Assembly (NCBI GenBank): GCA_037013495.1
Contig: CM072812.1
Location: 39,553,001-39,617,000, forward strand
Source: Hippophae tibetana
Taxonomy: Eukaryota; Streptophyta; Magnoliopsida; Rosales; Elaeagnaceae
Length of the DNA: 64,000 nt
Direction: 5' to 3'
Part shown: in pieces, positions 1 through 11,562 of the stretch
How positions within the stretch are numbered: position 1 is the first letter of the stretch
How the letters are laid out: each line of letters starts with the position of its first letter
The notes under the pieces: generated by a model
Told to the model about the DNA's origin: nothing
The model's input: the letters and a program-made list of their open reading frames with translations, nothing else
Databases searched by the model: none
Position numbers and translations under genes: made by a program

Positions 1-463
1 AGATGGAGGTAATTATGATCCAGGCTAATATGGAAGAGGATCGAGAAGCCATTATGGCTAGATTTTTACACGGTTTAAATTTTGAGATTGTAGATATAGT
101 TGATATGCAGCATAATGTTGAGTTGATGGATATGGTACATCAAGCCATAAATGTGGAGAAATAATTCAAACGAAAGGGATTGGCTAGGAGGGGACAACTT
201 ATGGCTACCACCAGTCCGTGAAAGATAGTTACAAAAAAAGACAAATAGTTACAAAATAAGCCAAAACATAAACTATCTTAGAATGAAAACTTAAAGACCG
301 TCACTACTTTAGGTAACACCAAGACTTCAAGTTCTAAAACATGTGATCTTAAGTGTGTTAAATGTTAGGGGTGGGGACACATAGCCATCCAATGTGTGAA
401 CAAAATGATGATGGTGATAAATGCTCATAGAGATCTTGAGTTGAAGAATGTGGAAGAGGTAGA
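1..463 (+). pseudogene. Ty3/gypsy chromovirus (Reina-like) gag remnant, left end cut by window
   Basis: The frame reads a Gag-like helix segment (FLHGLNFEIVDIVDMQHNVE) followed, after several stops, by a CCHC zinc knuckle near 349-397 with the order C-V-K-C-stop-G-W-G-H-I-A-I-Q-C. The knuckle would bind the element's genomic RNA in the virus-like particle. Stops occur at about position 164, near 220 and inside the knuckle, so no functional Gag can be made. The text continues into an acidic EEVDDE stretch, where a foreign LTR starts. The matching pol resumes after 955, so this is the left half of one interrupted element. Lineage is inferred from the pol segment. Confidence 0.7.
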
Positions 464-955
464 TGATGAGTGCTTCAAAAGAACTAAAATTACCATGATT
501 TCATTAACTTTAATTGATTAAAAAGATTTATATTTATATGATTTTATCATATTTTTATATAAATTTGTCTTTTCGAAATCACATGTATTTTTATTGTTTT
601 TCAGATATTTTTGCTTCAAAAAAGTAACTTAAAGAATCAAAGAAACATACTGGAGACAATACATCACAAATATATTGAGAAAATAAATAAGAAAAAGTCA
701 AAATGATGAAAAAATTGGACAAAATGGGTCAAAAATGCCAAAATCGTGCGCAACCACCCAATTGTTCTAAGAAATGCATGCAACATGCCACATTATTCCA
801 AGCATCCACCTCTATATCTGTACGCATCACTCGAACAACGCCAAAGTCTGTGTGCAAATTTGCACCCATCTATGTGCATCCACTCGAACCTACGCGTTTC
901 TACGCTCATCCGCCCAAACCTGCACGCTTTTGCGCCTATCTGCACCCATCAGAGT
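464..955 (+). repeat. Truncated LTR of the family found complete at 58,589-60,521
   Basis: From TGATGAGTGCT at 464 to about 760 the sequence aligns by eye with the LTR that starts at 58,589, including the shared stretches 'catcacaaatatatt' and 'aaattggacaaaatgggtc'. After about 760 the match is loose: a C-rich segment with repeated 'cgcatc' and 'gcacccatc' words replaces the GC-rich segment of the full LTR. The TATA region and the CTCATCA end are absent. It sits between the gag and pol of the Reina-like element, where the protease should be. The right boundary is approximate. Confidence 0.65.
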
Positions 956-3560
956 GAGGACCAATGAAATTTACAAAGATCAAATGAAAAAAAGGTTAAA
1001 GTTAGAAAAGGAGAGTTTAAAACAAGGGAGAGAAAAAGGAAGAGAGTCGATTTTGGTCATAGTGAGAACAAGAGAGGAAAAATCCAATTATATTGTAAAA
1101 AAAAAGTGAGATCAAGATAGCATTAGTTTCACATCAGCCCCTTATTGTACTCATGTATAAGGGAGCTCTTTTATATACTAATGATCTCATTGGTGCATTA
1201 CCGAGTGATATTGTTTCTCTTTTGTAGGAGTTTGAAGGTGTCCTTCCTGAAGAAATACCTTATGGTTTACCTTCAATCTGAGGGATTGAACATCAAATTG
1301 ATTTCATACTTGGTGCATCAATTCCAAATGACCTACTTATAAGAGTAATCATGAGGAGACCAAGGAACTTCAAAGGCAAGTAAGTGAATCATTGGATATT
1401 GATATGTGGTGAAATCATGAGTCCTTAAGTGGTTCCGGTTCTATTAGTTCCTAAGAAGGATAAAACATAGATGATGTTTGTTGACTACCAATCCATCAAC
1501 AACATAACGATAAATTATTGTCATCCTATTCCTAAATTAGATGATATGCTGGATGAATTGCATGTTTCTTGTGTTTTTACAAAAAAAAAAATGATCTTAA
1601 GAATGGATATCATCGTATTAGGATGAAGGAAGATAATGAATGGAAAATTGATTTTAAGACTAAATATGGTTTGTATGAGTGGTTAGTAATGCCTTTCAGT
1701 TTAACTAATGCTCCAAGCTCATTTATGCATTTGATGAACCATGTTTTGTGTGTATTTATTAGTAGATTTTTAGTTGTGTAATTTGATGATATCCTAATTT
1801 ATAGTAAAAACTTGGAAGAACATGTATTGTATTTGAAATCTGTTTTGGAAGTTCTAAGGAAAGAAAGATTTTTTTTAACCTCAAGAAGTGCACCTTTTGC
1901 ATGGATAAGCTTATGTTTCTTGGTTTTCTTGTTAGTAAGAGATGAATTGAGGTGGATGAGGAAAAGGTAAATAAAATCCAAGAATGGCCATCGCCTACAA
2001 CAATAAACCAAGTGAGGAGTTTTCACGACTTAGCTTGTTTTTGTAGGCAGTTTGTGTGTAATTTTAGTAGTTTAGCCACCCCTCTTACTAATGTCATTAA
2101 GAAAAATGTACCATTTAAGTGGGGAAAATAACAAGAAAAGGCATTTAATATGATCAAAGAAAATTTAACTAATGCATATTTGCTTTCCTTGCTTAACTTT
2201 GTTAAAAATATTGAAATTGAGTGTGATGCTTCAGGAATGGGTATTGGAGCTATTTTGAGGCGAGAAGGCCGTCAAATTGCTTGTTTTAGTGAAAAGTTGA
2301 GTAGGGTATCCCTAAATTACCCAACTTATGATAAGGAGTTGTATACTTTGGTAAGGGCTTTGGAAATTTGACAACACTATCTATGGCTAAAGGAATTTGT
2401 TATTCACATAGATCATAAATCTTTAAACCATTTGAAAAGATAGCCATGCCAAATGGGTGGAGTTCATTGAAACATTTCCTTATGTGATCAGATACAAGTA
2501 AGGTAAGGAAAATGTGGTGGCTGATGAATTGTCCTGAAGGTATACTTTACTCTCCATTTTAGATACAAAACTACTTGGATTTGAATATATTAAAGATTTC
2601 TATACTCAAGATACTTATTTTCAAGATGTATTCAATGCATGTGAAAAAGTGGCATTTGGTAGGTTTTATAGGCATAATGGATTTTTGTTTCGAGAAAATA
2701 AGCTATGTGTGCCTATGTGTTCTTTGCGTGAATTTCTTGTGAGAAAAGCTCATAGTGGTGGTTTGATAGGTCATTTTGGTATAGCTAAGACTTTAGTGAT
2801 TTTGCATGATCATTTTTTTGGCCTTATATGAAACATGATGTGGAAAGAATATGTGAGAAGTGTATCACATGTAAATAGGCTAAGGCTAAGTTGCAACCCC
2901 ATGGTTTATGTATCCCTTTGCAAATACATAGTGAACCTTGGACTAATATTTCTATGGACTTTGTTTTAGGTTTACCTAGGACAAAGAGGAGAAGAGATTC
3001 AGTTTTTGTGGTGGTAGATAGATTTTCCAAGATGACACACTTCATTGCATGTCATAAAATTAATGATGCATCACATATAGCTGATTTTTTCTTCAAAGAG
3101 ATTATTAGGTTACATGGTATGCCTAGAACCATTGTTTTTAATAGGTATACCAAGTTTTTGAGTTACTTTTGGATGACTTTGTGGGAAAAGTTGTTTTCTA
3201 CTACTTGTCATCCACACACGGATGGCCAAACTGAAGTAGTAAATAGAATTTGTCTTCTTTGTTGCATGATATCATTAAAAAGAACTTGTAAACATAGGAA
3301 GATGGTTTTCCACATGTTGAATTTTCTTACAATAAAAATATACATTCTGCATTTAAGTTTTTACCATTTGAAATTGTTTATGGCTTTAACCCATTGTCAC
3401 CTTTGGAATTAACTTCTTTACTTTTGAGTTAATGTGTGAACTTAGATAGCAAGAAGAAAGAAATATTTGTAAAGATGATTCATGAAAAGGCAAGGCTGAA
3501 CATTGAAAGGATGACTAAACAATATGTCTAACAAGCCAATAAGGGACACAATAATTTGGT
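956..3560 (+). pseudogene. Reina-like Ty3/gypsy pol remnant (RT, RNase H, integrase)
   Basis: Fragments read in the order of a Ty3/gypsy pol. The pre-RT linker ends in LPEEIPYGLPSI-like text near 1,240. RT runs about 1,430-2,100 with '[26 protein letters not shown]' chemistry, and its catalytic box reads V-stop-F-D-D-I-L-I-Y-S, so the Tyr is a stop. RNase H spans 2,150-2,560 ([19 protein letters not shown], then DHKSLNHLK). Integrase spans 2,640-3,420 ([42 protein letters not shown]). The integrase C-terminal part fades near 3,560. Stops, frameshifts and a degraded CCHC-adjacent zinc region make it non-functional. The Reina assignment rests on these motifs being typical of that chromovirus group. 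Confidence 0.82.
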
Positions 3561-4697
3561 AAAGAAAATGCAAACACACTGTGTAAATTGAAAAAAAAAA
3601 TCATTGTATGATCTCAAAATATCACCAAGCACATGGTTCGATAGGTTTACAAAAGTGGTATGAAAACAAGGGTGTCAGTAGGTACAATTAGATCATACAG
3701 TATTCATTCGAAAAAGTGAAAATGGGAAGAAGGAAATTTTGATTGTGTGCATTGATGACATAATCCTAATTGAGTATAACTTTGAAGAAATTGAGGGACT
3801 AAAAAAGAATTTGCCAACAGATTTTGAAATCAAGGATCTACGAAAAATGTGATACTTCCTAGGGAAAGAAGCTTCAAGATGAAAAAGAGAATCATTATCT
3901 CTCAATGTAAGTACATTCTCAACCTCCTTACTAAAATAGGCATGCTTGGATGCAAATTGAGTGATATTCAAATTAAAGTGGAAGAGAAATAAAAAGATTT
4001 GGGAAATTTAGTTGACAAAGAAAGATACAAGAGATTAGTAAGAAAATTGATATATCTATCCTATATTAGGCCTAACATTTCATTTGCAATTAGTGTAGTA
4101 AGTCATCGTATGCATCTTCCAAAGGAAGTTCGTCTCAAAGAGTGTATAAAATCTACAGATGTCTCAAAAAGGCACTAAACAAAGGCTTGTTAATAAATAA
4201 AGCAAAAGATATAGAAGTCTTCACTGATGCAGATTGAGGCTGGTTAAGTAGAAGACAGACGATCCACAACCAGATATTGTACCTTTGTCTTTTAAAACAT
4301 AGTAACTTAAAAAAACAAAAAGTAAAATGTTGTCGCTAAGAGTAGTGCTAAAGCTAAATTTAAGACAATTAAAAAATGAACTTGTGAAGCATTGTGCCTA
4401 AGGAAACTATTGATGGAACTTCAAATTTCATTAAAGCCACCAATTAAACTTTAATATGATAATAAAGCAGACATCAATATCTTTCTCAATACTGTTCAAT
4501 ATGACAGGACAAAACATGAAGAAGTTGATAAACACTTTGTCAAAAAAAATGTTGAAAATGGAACTATTTGTATTATTTATATTCCAACAAAAGAACAAAT
4601 TGTTGACATTTTTAATAAGGGAATTTCTCAAAAAAGTTTCAACGATTTCATAGTAAATTTGATATGATCAATATCTATGATCCAACTTAAGGAAGAT
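3561..4697 (+). pseudogene. Ty1/copia RT C-terminal and RNase H remnant
   Basis: The frame opens with VCKLKKSLYGLK-like text near 3,580, then gives the copia RT catalytic box C-I-D-D-I near 3,750, and FEIKDLRKM-stop-YFLGKEASR. RNase H follows: RLVRKLIYLSYIRPNISFAI near 4,035 and a DAD-like word near 4,228. The C-terminal CDN/HDRTKHVEVDRHF equivalents lie at 4,440-4,560 and ILTKGL-like text near 4,610. Stops and single-base shifts interrupt it repeatedly. It abuts the end of the Reina-like element, so either a truncated copia copy inserted there or a deletion joined the two. The start of this copia element (gag, protease, integrase) is absent. Confidence 0.8.
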
Positions 4698-4905
4698 TGT
4701 TGAAATTCCAAAATGTTTAGGATTTTGATTATGTAATTATTAGTGGTAATTAGGGATATGATTGGGGATTTTGTAATTATCAACATATTTAATTTCTGAT
4801 TTATTTTGCATTAATTAGGATATTTTGTTTCCTTATTTTATCCTTCTTTTTCTTATAAATTTTTAAGTAGACATTTGTAAAATATAGAGAAATAAAAAAT
4901 ACAAA
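4698..4905 (+). repeat. 3' LTR start of the copia remnant
   Basis: Immediately after the purine-rich 'aaggaagat' the sequence begins TGTTGAAATTCC, a usual copia LTR start placed directly after a polypurine tract. The AT-rich segment runs to about 4,905, where the end is not clear because no partner LTR is in the window. Confidence 0.55.
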
Positions 4906-5339
4906 ATTTCAGTTCTTTTTTTCTAGAGTTTGACACAAAGCTGAGCAGAATTCCATCCTCCCTTTGTATAGTGCAAAAGATGGTGGATAAAATGTCAAAT
5001 ATTCCAGCCTTTCAGAATGAGGCATTAATGTTTGGAATTTCTTACAATGACCTGATTCTCCTATCTCTTGCAAGGATGGTGAGTGAATTGTGACCATGGA
5101 AGTGTTTTGTTTTTGGATGCTCTGATTTGACACAGTATGTTTATAGTCTTCATGTAATGGAAAGACAGAAGTTCCTAGGGTGGTGGAAAACAAGATTCTC
5201 AACTTGTATTCATCCCAGCTTGAATAAAAGCATAATTGGGTTGTGGAGGCAGCATTTGAAAGATCTACACATTTGTAACATATCGATGCAGTCTATTGAT
5301 TTTGGGTCATGGAGGTGATAAAAAAATTACCCAAAATCA
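4906..5339. other. Unassigned segment, no recognised gene
   Basis: A minus-strand open stretch of 97 codons (4,909-5,202) and a plus-strand stretch of 63 codons (5,127-5,318) overlap here. Neither resembles a family I recognise, and they read against each other. The segment lies between a copia LTR fragment and a tandem repeat. It could be an unrelated element fragment or a gene relic. Confidence 0.3.
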
Positions 5340-5716
5340 CTCAGAGGTAAGGCTTATCACAACAACATTAAGCCTTACCTTTAAGTGATTTTGGTAAAAA
5401 ATATAATTTATGATAAGAGAATGGATCGATGTGAAAAGACACTTACATATATAGTGTTGGAATGATTTCAATGTTGTGGTAAAGCTTACCACGACAAGAC
5501 AATGCCTTATCACACAACAATGATAAGTCTTACCTCAGAATGATTTTGGTAAAAAATGGAATTAGTGATAAGGTATTAGTCTAATGTAAGAAGGCATTGG
5601 CTCAATATGGGAAGACTTATCATTGACATCTAGTATCGTGGTAAGGTTTACCACAACAATTAATTCCTTATCACAACACTAATAACCCTTATCTCGATAA
5701 CGATTTTGGTGAAGAA
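5340..5716. repeat. Three diverged tandem repeat units with inverted GTAAGGCTTA words
   Basis: Units begin near 5,346, 5,478 and 5,640. Each runs 'gtaa(a/g)g(c/t)tta(t/c)cac(a/g)ac', then a 'ccttatcaca' or 'ccttacc' word, then 'cgattttggt' or 'tgattttggt' followed by a short A-run. The forward 'gtaaggctta' and later 'taagccttac' or 'aagtcttacc' are reverse complements, so each unit could fold into a hairpin. Units differ at many positions. No open reading frame spans the array. Confidence 0.7.
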
Positions 5717-6273
5717 AAAAGAACTAACTTAAATGCCTTATAGTTTACTTGATTACCATCATAATATCATCGAACTACTTTTCCTTCCATGTTTTGAGTA
5801 ACTTTTAGTAACTTGAAGTAGAGAGGAGGAAGAAAAACTCATGTAATCCTCCCGTGATAATCACGCAAATCTTTGTAATGAAACTATCCAAATCGTAATT
5901 ATATTATTAAAAAATAATTTAAAATAATTTTTCATTTCAGCAAATAAATAGAGCCTTCTTCATCCTTTAAAAAAAACAATATGGCAATTAGAAGAAAAAA
6001 GTACTTAATTATAACAAAAAGAATACTCTAGTGCAATCTAACCATTTTGTTAACATAAATGCAATCTTTATCTTTACCCTTTTAAAAATTTGCATTGTAC
6101 TTAATGCCTACTTAATTACTGATAGAAATGAAGAAAGATTTACATTTAGTACGGCACGAAACTCATTGAGAACTAAAATTTATATGGAAAAGAACAATGA
6201 ATTTTCTATTTTGTGTCCCCCCCTCCTGCCGGCTCTTACAGTATTTAGTGGGACATAGCAATTGCAAAAATTG
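5717..6273. other. Intergenic DNA downstream of the CHX gene
   Basis: AT-rich DNA with homopolymer runs and no coding pattern. It will contain the 3' UTR and polyadenylation region of the minus-strand CHX gene that ends at 6,274. I could not place a poly(A) site with confidence. Confidence 0.5.
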
Positions 6274-9200
6274 TCAAGGGTTGAATTCATTTTGTCCTCT
6301 TTGTGGTGTTGATCTGTGGTTCATATGTTTCATATTGTTAAATTGATCATCAAATTGTCCATGATTATCAGGTGTTGAAACTCCATCATTTGGCATCATC
6401 CCTATATATTGTTGTACCACTAACACTGACACCATTGCAGTAAAATCTGATGATGCTAGTAAATCCCCTATTGCACCTAATTCTGGACACTCACTCCAAT
6501 CAGTAAGACCTGCTGTGAGAGGTGAGATCATTCCTTGTCCTCTCCCAACTATGAGCAAGTCATGCGTGTTACCCATCGATCTAATTGTTGCCACTGTTTG
6601 CTCCCCATTACTCACAACCTTCTCCATGTACACAATTGACTCATCATTTGCATTTTTCAATCTAAAATCATTTATTAAATATTCATCCAAATGCCTCTCT
6701 AATACATCATTTGTTTCCACAATTAACATTCTTGGCTCGTCCACCTTAGCTGGTGACTTTGTCGTAGGATCAACTACCTCCTCCCCGGAAACAAATCGCA
6801 TCACTGTAAGACTTATTCCATGATGCCCAACCATTCTCCATGCATATGATAGTGCCTCTCTGTCATCTGGTCCACCAAAGAATAAAATAGCAACCTGATG
6901 GGTTACTTGGTTTGATGCCAAGTGTGTAGAATTATTTAGACCTCTGTCAACAAGAATTCCAACTGAGCAAGGTGCATTAGCTAGTACATTTTGGTTCACC
7001 ATTCGAAATGCAGGGTTTGTAGATTCCATCCCACCGTCGACTGTCTGTTGTTTATGAAAAGGGATGATTATGAAAGCAACACGTTTATCTTCTGCTACGT
7101 TACATATATCTTCATGCATTGTAGAGTAAGGTGAAATGGCAGTGAGGGTTTGGACGGAGACACAACCTGCATGATGTTCATAGTTCTTAAATGCATTGAC
7201 GATATGATCAGACTGAGCTTGGGTTCTATTAAGTGCTGGCCTTCCAGATTTTCTTGTGTTATGGACAATGAGCATTGCAGAAGCACGACCAGTGAGTTCA
7301 ACTAAATGAAGAGCGTAAACACATATTGGAGATCTTTTGGTTGCATGGGAAGCTTCTAGGAGGTTAAGGATTGTTGGCACATTTCGAGGGGTGTGTACGC
7401 ACACTAACACTCGTAATTCTTCGTCCTCTTTTGAACGTTGAATCGTTCTCCTTTTATAAGGTGTAAACCTCCTTGATGGCCTATAGATTGTTGTAACAAT
7501 GGGTGTAATGATTCCGGTCATAACTACTGCTGCTATAACCATCAATGCAAATGCCTCATCATCTAACACCTACAAAAGTTTCATTCACCTAAGATCATTG
7601 TCCGTCAACATGTTTATGGTATGTTTACTTGTGTTTCTAGTAAAGTAATTTCTGTCAAAAGTGATTTTTAAAAAAATTGATGTTTGAAAGAAGTAGAACA
7701 TTTGTGGTTCAACTTTTTACATGTTTACTTTAAAAATAAACATTTTTTTTCTTTAAAAAATTCTTCCTATAGAGTATCAAAACCATAAGCTAGCAAAGAT
7801 TATCTACCTTCTGGTCCTTGCCAACATTAAGAATAATCATTTCAATGAGTCCTTTGGTGTTCATGAGTAAACCTAGCGTAGCTCCCTCACGAATGGACAT
7901 CTGGTAGTGCATGCAAACAAGAACAGTTCCAGTTACCTTTCCAGCACAAGCAAGAACAATGATGAGCATAAGAAATCCCCAAGTTGAAGGTGAGTGAATA
8001 TAACTTATATCAGTTTTAAGCCCACTTATTGCAAAAAAAAGAGGGAGCAACAATCCTGAAATAAAATCCTCAAGTTTCTCTATAAGTGTAGCACCAAGAG
8101 GTCCATTTGGGATAATCAAACCAAACACAAAAGCTCCAAAAACAGAATGAGTCCCTATGGCATCTGTGAGAAATCCAGATATCATGACACCAGTGAGAAT
8201 AACACATATATAGAAATCACTAAAGTTTTCTCCTTCTGGGGTCCTCCGAATAATCCATAAGATGACTGGTCTGACTATAAGCATAAAAAAAACAACAAAG
8301 GCTATACTTGAAAATAGCACCCAAATTGAAGCTATGGAAGTTGATTTGTTTTCAGACAAAGCAATGGCTACAGCTAGAAGAATCCATGCAAACATATCAT
8401 TTAAAAGAGAAGAAGACATTGCAATCCTACCAAGTTCAGTGTTAATTAGTTTTAACTCTGCAAGGATTCTAGCTAGTACTGGAAAGGCAGTGACAGAGAG
8501 AGAAACACCAAGGAAGAGTATGGAAGTGCCTTGGCTCATTTTATCTTCATTTCTTTTCAAAATGAAGGAGAAACCAGCACCAATACTAAAAGGGATAATC
8601 ATTCCAGCAACTGCTATAGTCAAAGCCTTCTTACCCGTGCGCCTAATTACTGAAATGTCCATTTCTACTCCAACCAAGAAGAGAAAGTAAAGCAAACCCA
8701 CATTTGCCATTGTTTCAAGAATCATCACACTTCTTAAAGGAAATATTGTGTTGGCAAATTTCTTGTTGCGGCCTAACACTGATGGACCTAGCAATATTCC
8801 ACCCTGTAATTTTGCATAGTTGAAAAGTAAGGTTGTATAAAATAAGAACATAAAACACAAGCACAACCTCTATTTAAGTTAAGATTTTTGGTGTGGTTCG
8901 AAACTGTGATTTGAAACAAACATAGTGCATTTATATAAAGATTATATAAGTAATTAATTGATAAGAATACAAAAACTAGCCAATCTTGTAAAATACAATA
9001 ATTACTAATTACTTACCGGTTTTACTCTCTATGTTTAAGAAACAAAAACTAGCTCTCTTTTTTTTTGGCCCATTACGATAGAAGTTGTTAGATTGAAAAA
9101 ATTATTAATTTAAAATGGAAATTATGGTAAAGAATGGTTGCATTTTGACATTCTATATTAACTCAATATTATTAGGGATTTGTTGCTCATTATATTATTT

Positions 9201-9480
9201 TATATTATTTGTAAAAAAAATTATAATTACATAAATATCGTTATAAAATAATTCAAGATAAAAACAAGCTTACCAATATTTCAGCAATAACACGAGGTTG
9301 ACGAAAAGGTTTGAGGACGAAAACAAGTAAACGAGTGGTAACAACAACCAAAGTTAGTTGTAAAATGAATAGAGGAAGAGAATAGTCTAAAGGGTTATCT
9401 CCTTGCCATATTCCATTTGTTGTTATCATGGTTGGTACATAACACACTATTGTCTCTTCTGTTTTATTTTTTGTTTCCAT
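6274..9480 (-). CDS. CHX-type cation/H+ antiporter (CPA2 family), three exons, 832 aa
   Basis: Exons on the minus strand are 9,480-9,274 (69 codons, ATG start), 8,803-7,808 (332 codons) and 7,569-6,274 (431 codons plus stop). Donors read TTG|GTAAGC and AAG|GTAGAT; acceptors read TTACAG|GGT and TTGTAG|GTG. All joins are in phase. Residues 1-69 end RQPRVIAEIL and exon 2 continues GGILLGPSVLG, a family signature. SVTAFPVLARILAELKL lies near 172-188, and the Asn-Asp pair expected in the transport core is in SSLLNDMFAW (N205-D206). Exon 3 holds the last membrane segment and a soluble tail with FFGGPDDREAL and SECPELGAIGDLL. CHX proteins exchange K+ (or Na+) for H+ at endomembranes or the plasma membrane and affect pH and K+ balance. 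Length and motifs are typical, and the gene looks intact. Closest by memory to the CHX16-20 group; the exact orthologue is not resolved. Confidence 0.95.
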
Positions 9481-10585
9481 TTTTCTACCTCCTCTTTACT
9501 TCTCCTGTTTCTTGTCACAACAACGAACACAAACACGAACAAAAACACGTTGTGACTTGACCCCTCTCCCTATGAAAAAAAAGTTCGACAATTATTTTTC
9601 ATTTAAAAAACTATACTATATATTTTGAAGGTTCCATTGAATGTTATTATTTAAGTTTTATGTGTTTTTCCCTACATGAAAGCATACGTGAATAAGAAAT
9701 AGCTCCTCATGTTTCTTGGAGAGGGATAAAAGCTAAAGAAGAATTAAGATCTTTTTTTCTTTTTATTGTTTGTTTGAAGGAAATGAGAAATTAAGATAGA
9801 ACAAGACAGAGGAAGGGAAAATTGGGTTAGTTTTTGATTGGTAGGCCGCCCCATTTGGAGTATATGTGGTTTATGGTTTGAAAAATAGGAATCTATTTTA
9901 AGTAACAACCTCTTGCTTATTGCCATCCTAATCCTAATGACTACAAATGGAAAGAGACTTATCTTCCTTTTTATTATTATTTTTTTAACAAATTTTTTTT
10001 ACATATGTATATGTATGTATATATATAATGTTATATTAAATTCTACATTCATATAAAGATTTTGTTTAAATCCTAATTTTTGGTGCCCTTTCTTAAAAGA
10101 ATTTCACATATGAGCCAGTGTTCTTTGTTAGAGCTTTTAAAAAGTTTGGTTTTAAACATGTATACTTAAATCCTAAATTATTTAAAAATGTGTATATAAA
10201 GAATAAAATGGGTGGACTAAATTTTTTTTTAAATAAAAAATGAAAATGAGACAATAACTTTTATTAGTAAAATGTAGGAACAACTGTATCTTTTATTTGG
10301 GAAAAAATATATTTAAAAAAAGCAGTATCTTTTGTTAGAAAAAAAAACATTTTTTTTTACTAAACATAAAATTAGTACACAACTTATTATAAATTAATAA
10401 CTTCCTTATCGTTGGAGACAAGAATAAAGAATAGAGGTAGTATGATAGTAATAGAAAGTATTTATACTATTACATTATGTCTGTTACTTAGTATTAAAGA
10501 CTCGATTATATCATTTTTATTATGTTATATTTTTTATTGTGAAATTAGACTATATTATTTTTATGCTATTATGTTTTTGATTGTA
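9481..10585. other. Upstream region of the CHX gene, AT-rich
   Basis: This holds the promoter side of the minus-strand CHX gene. Homopolymer A/T runs and an 'atgtatatgtatgtatatatata' tract near 10,003-10,026 dominate. No coding frame or recognisable element is visible, and no TATA box could be singled out from the AT-rich background. Confidence 0.5.
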
Positions 10586-10723
10586 AAATTACACTATATT
10601 ATATAATATAAAATAGTACAATTATATAGAAATTTTATATGATTAGAGGATGTGAAATTAGACTATATTATATAATATAAAATAGTATGATTATATAGAA
10701 ATTTTATATGATTAGAGGATGTG
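10586..10723 (+). repeat. Two-copy 69-bp tandem duplication
   Basis: 10,586-10,654 and 10,655-10,723 are direct copies of one 69-bp AT-rich unit that ends 'gattagaggatgtg'. By eye they differ at three positions, so the duplication is fairly recent. A looser partial match lies just upstream. Confidence 0.9.
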
Positions 10724-10985
10724 AGTAAAAATGGAATTAGAGACTTAACTTAATGTGTTTGATTTTTTAATTATAAAATTATGTATTTTAATTTTTTTCA
10801 TATCACAATAAAATAATATTTTTTTTAAAATGTAATAAAAATATAAAAATAAATTTTATCTGACTATATTAAATAACTTGTCATCAAATAATATACAAAT
10901 TAATTATGATACAATTCAATCTAATTTGAATTTCTAATAGTATGTCTCAAATATGCCGTTAATGTTTTTAACCCATTGTATTAAT

Positions 10986-11557
10986 TGATTAATCATACTA
11001 TTTCTCTCTAGGGATCCAATTAACTTCAGTTGAAACAAAATAAGAGTGTTAAGATCCAAGTGAGAAGCATTTTACTGTCAACTGACTCCACATGATTGAA
11101 TCCTTGAAGAGCTAAAATCATTTGGCAATTGTCATTTTCCACTAGATTTCCAAAAAGCCAAAAGAATGAGCTTTTTGAACAGTCATGAGCATTGACATCA
11201 GTACTGCTTCCTCTACTGAATTAGTTTGACCTTTATTACACCATATTCCAACGACATTGCTTAAACTATCCCTTCCGATGATTGCTATAAAGGTTTGACA
11301 CATGGCATCTGTGTCAAATTTGATGATTCCCTTGGGTAGCTTTCTTCATTTCTAAGCATGACTTGTGTGCATAACTAAAAACTCAGTGTGGATCATTAAA
11401 ATTGAGCTCTATATTTGTATATGTGTTGTTGATATGTTCCAAGAATTGTTGTTTTAGATTATCAGCCAATTGATCCAAATATGGGACATGGCTTTCAAAG
11501 ATCTATTTATTCCTTTTAGACCACACCCAATACCAAGTAAGGGTAATGGCTAGTGTA
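10986..11557 (-). pseudogene. LINE (non-LTR) RNase H-end remnant, downstream part
   Basis: On the minus strand the frame reads a connecting segment (WYWVWSKRNK then IFESHVPYL, 11,550-11,470). It is followed by a plant LINE-type RNase H: KLPKGIIKFDTDAMCQ near 11,350, then GRDSLSNVVGIWCNKGQTNSVEEAVLMS at 11,275-11,180. Stops and shifts break it. The plus-strand copia element at 11,563 interrupts this remnant. The upstream RT part resumes at 18,225 on the far side of that insertion. Confidence 0.75.
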
Positions 11558-11562
11558 AAACC

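Noticed and set aside
6515..6823. Plus-strand open stretch across CHX exon 3
   Set aside because: Antisense shadow of a well-supported exon; no recognisable protein.
8262..8690. 142-codon plus-strand open stretch across CHX exon 2
   Set aside because: Antisense shadow of membrane-protein codons; composition explains it.
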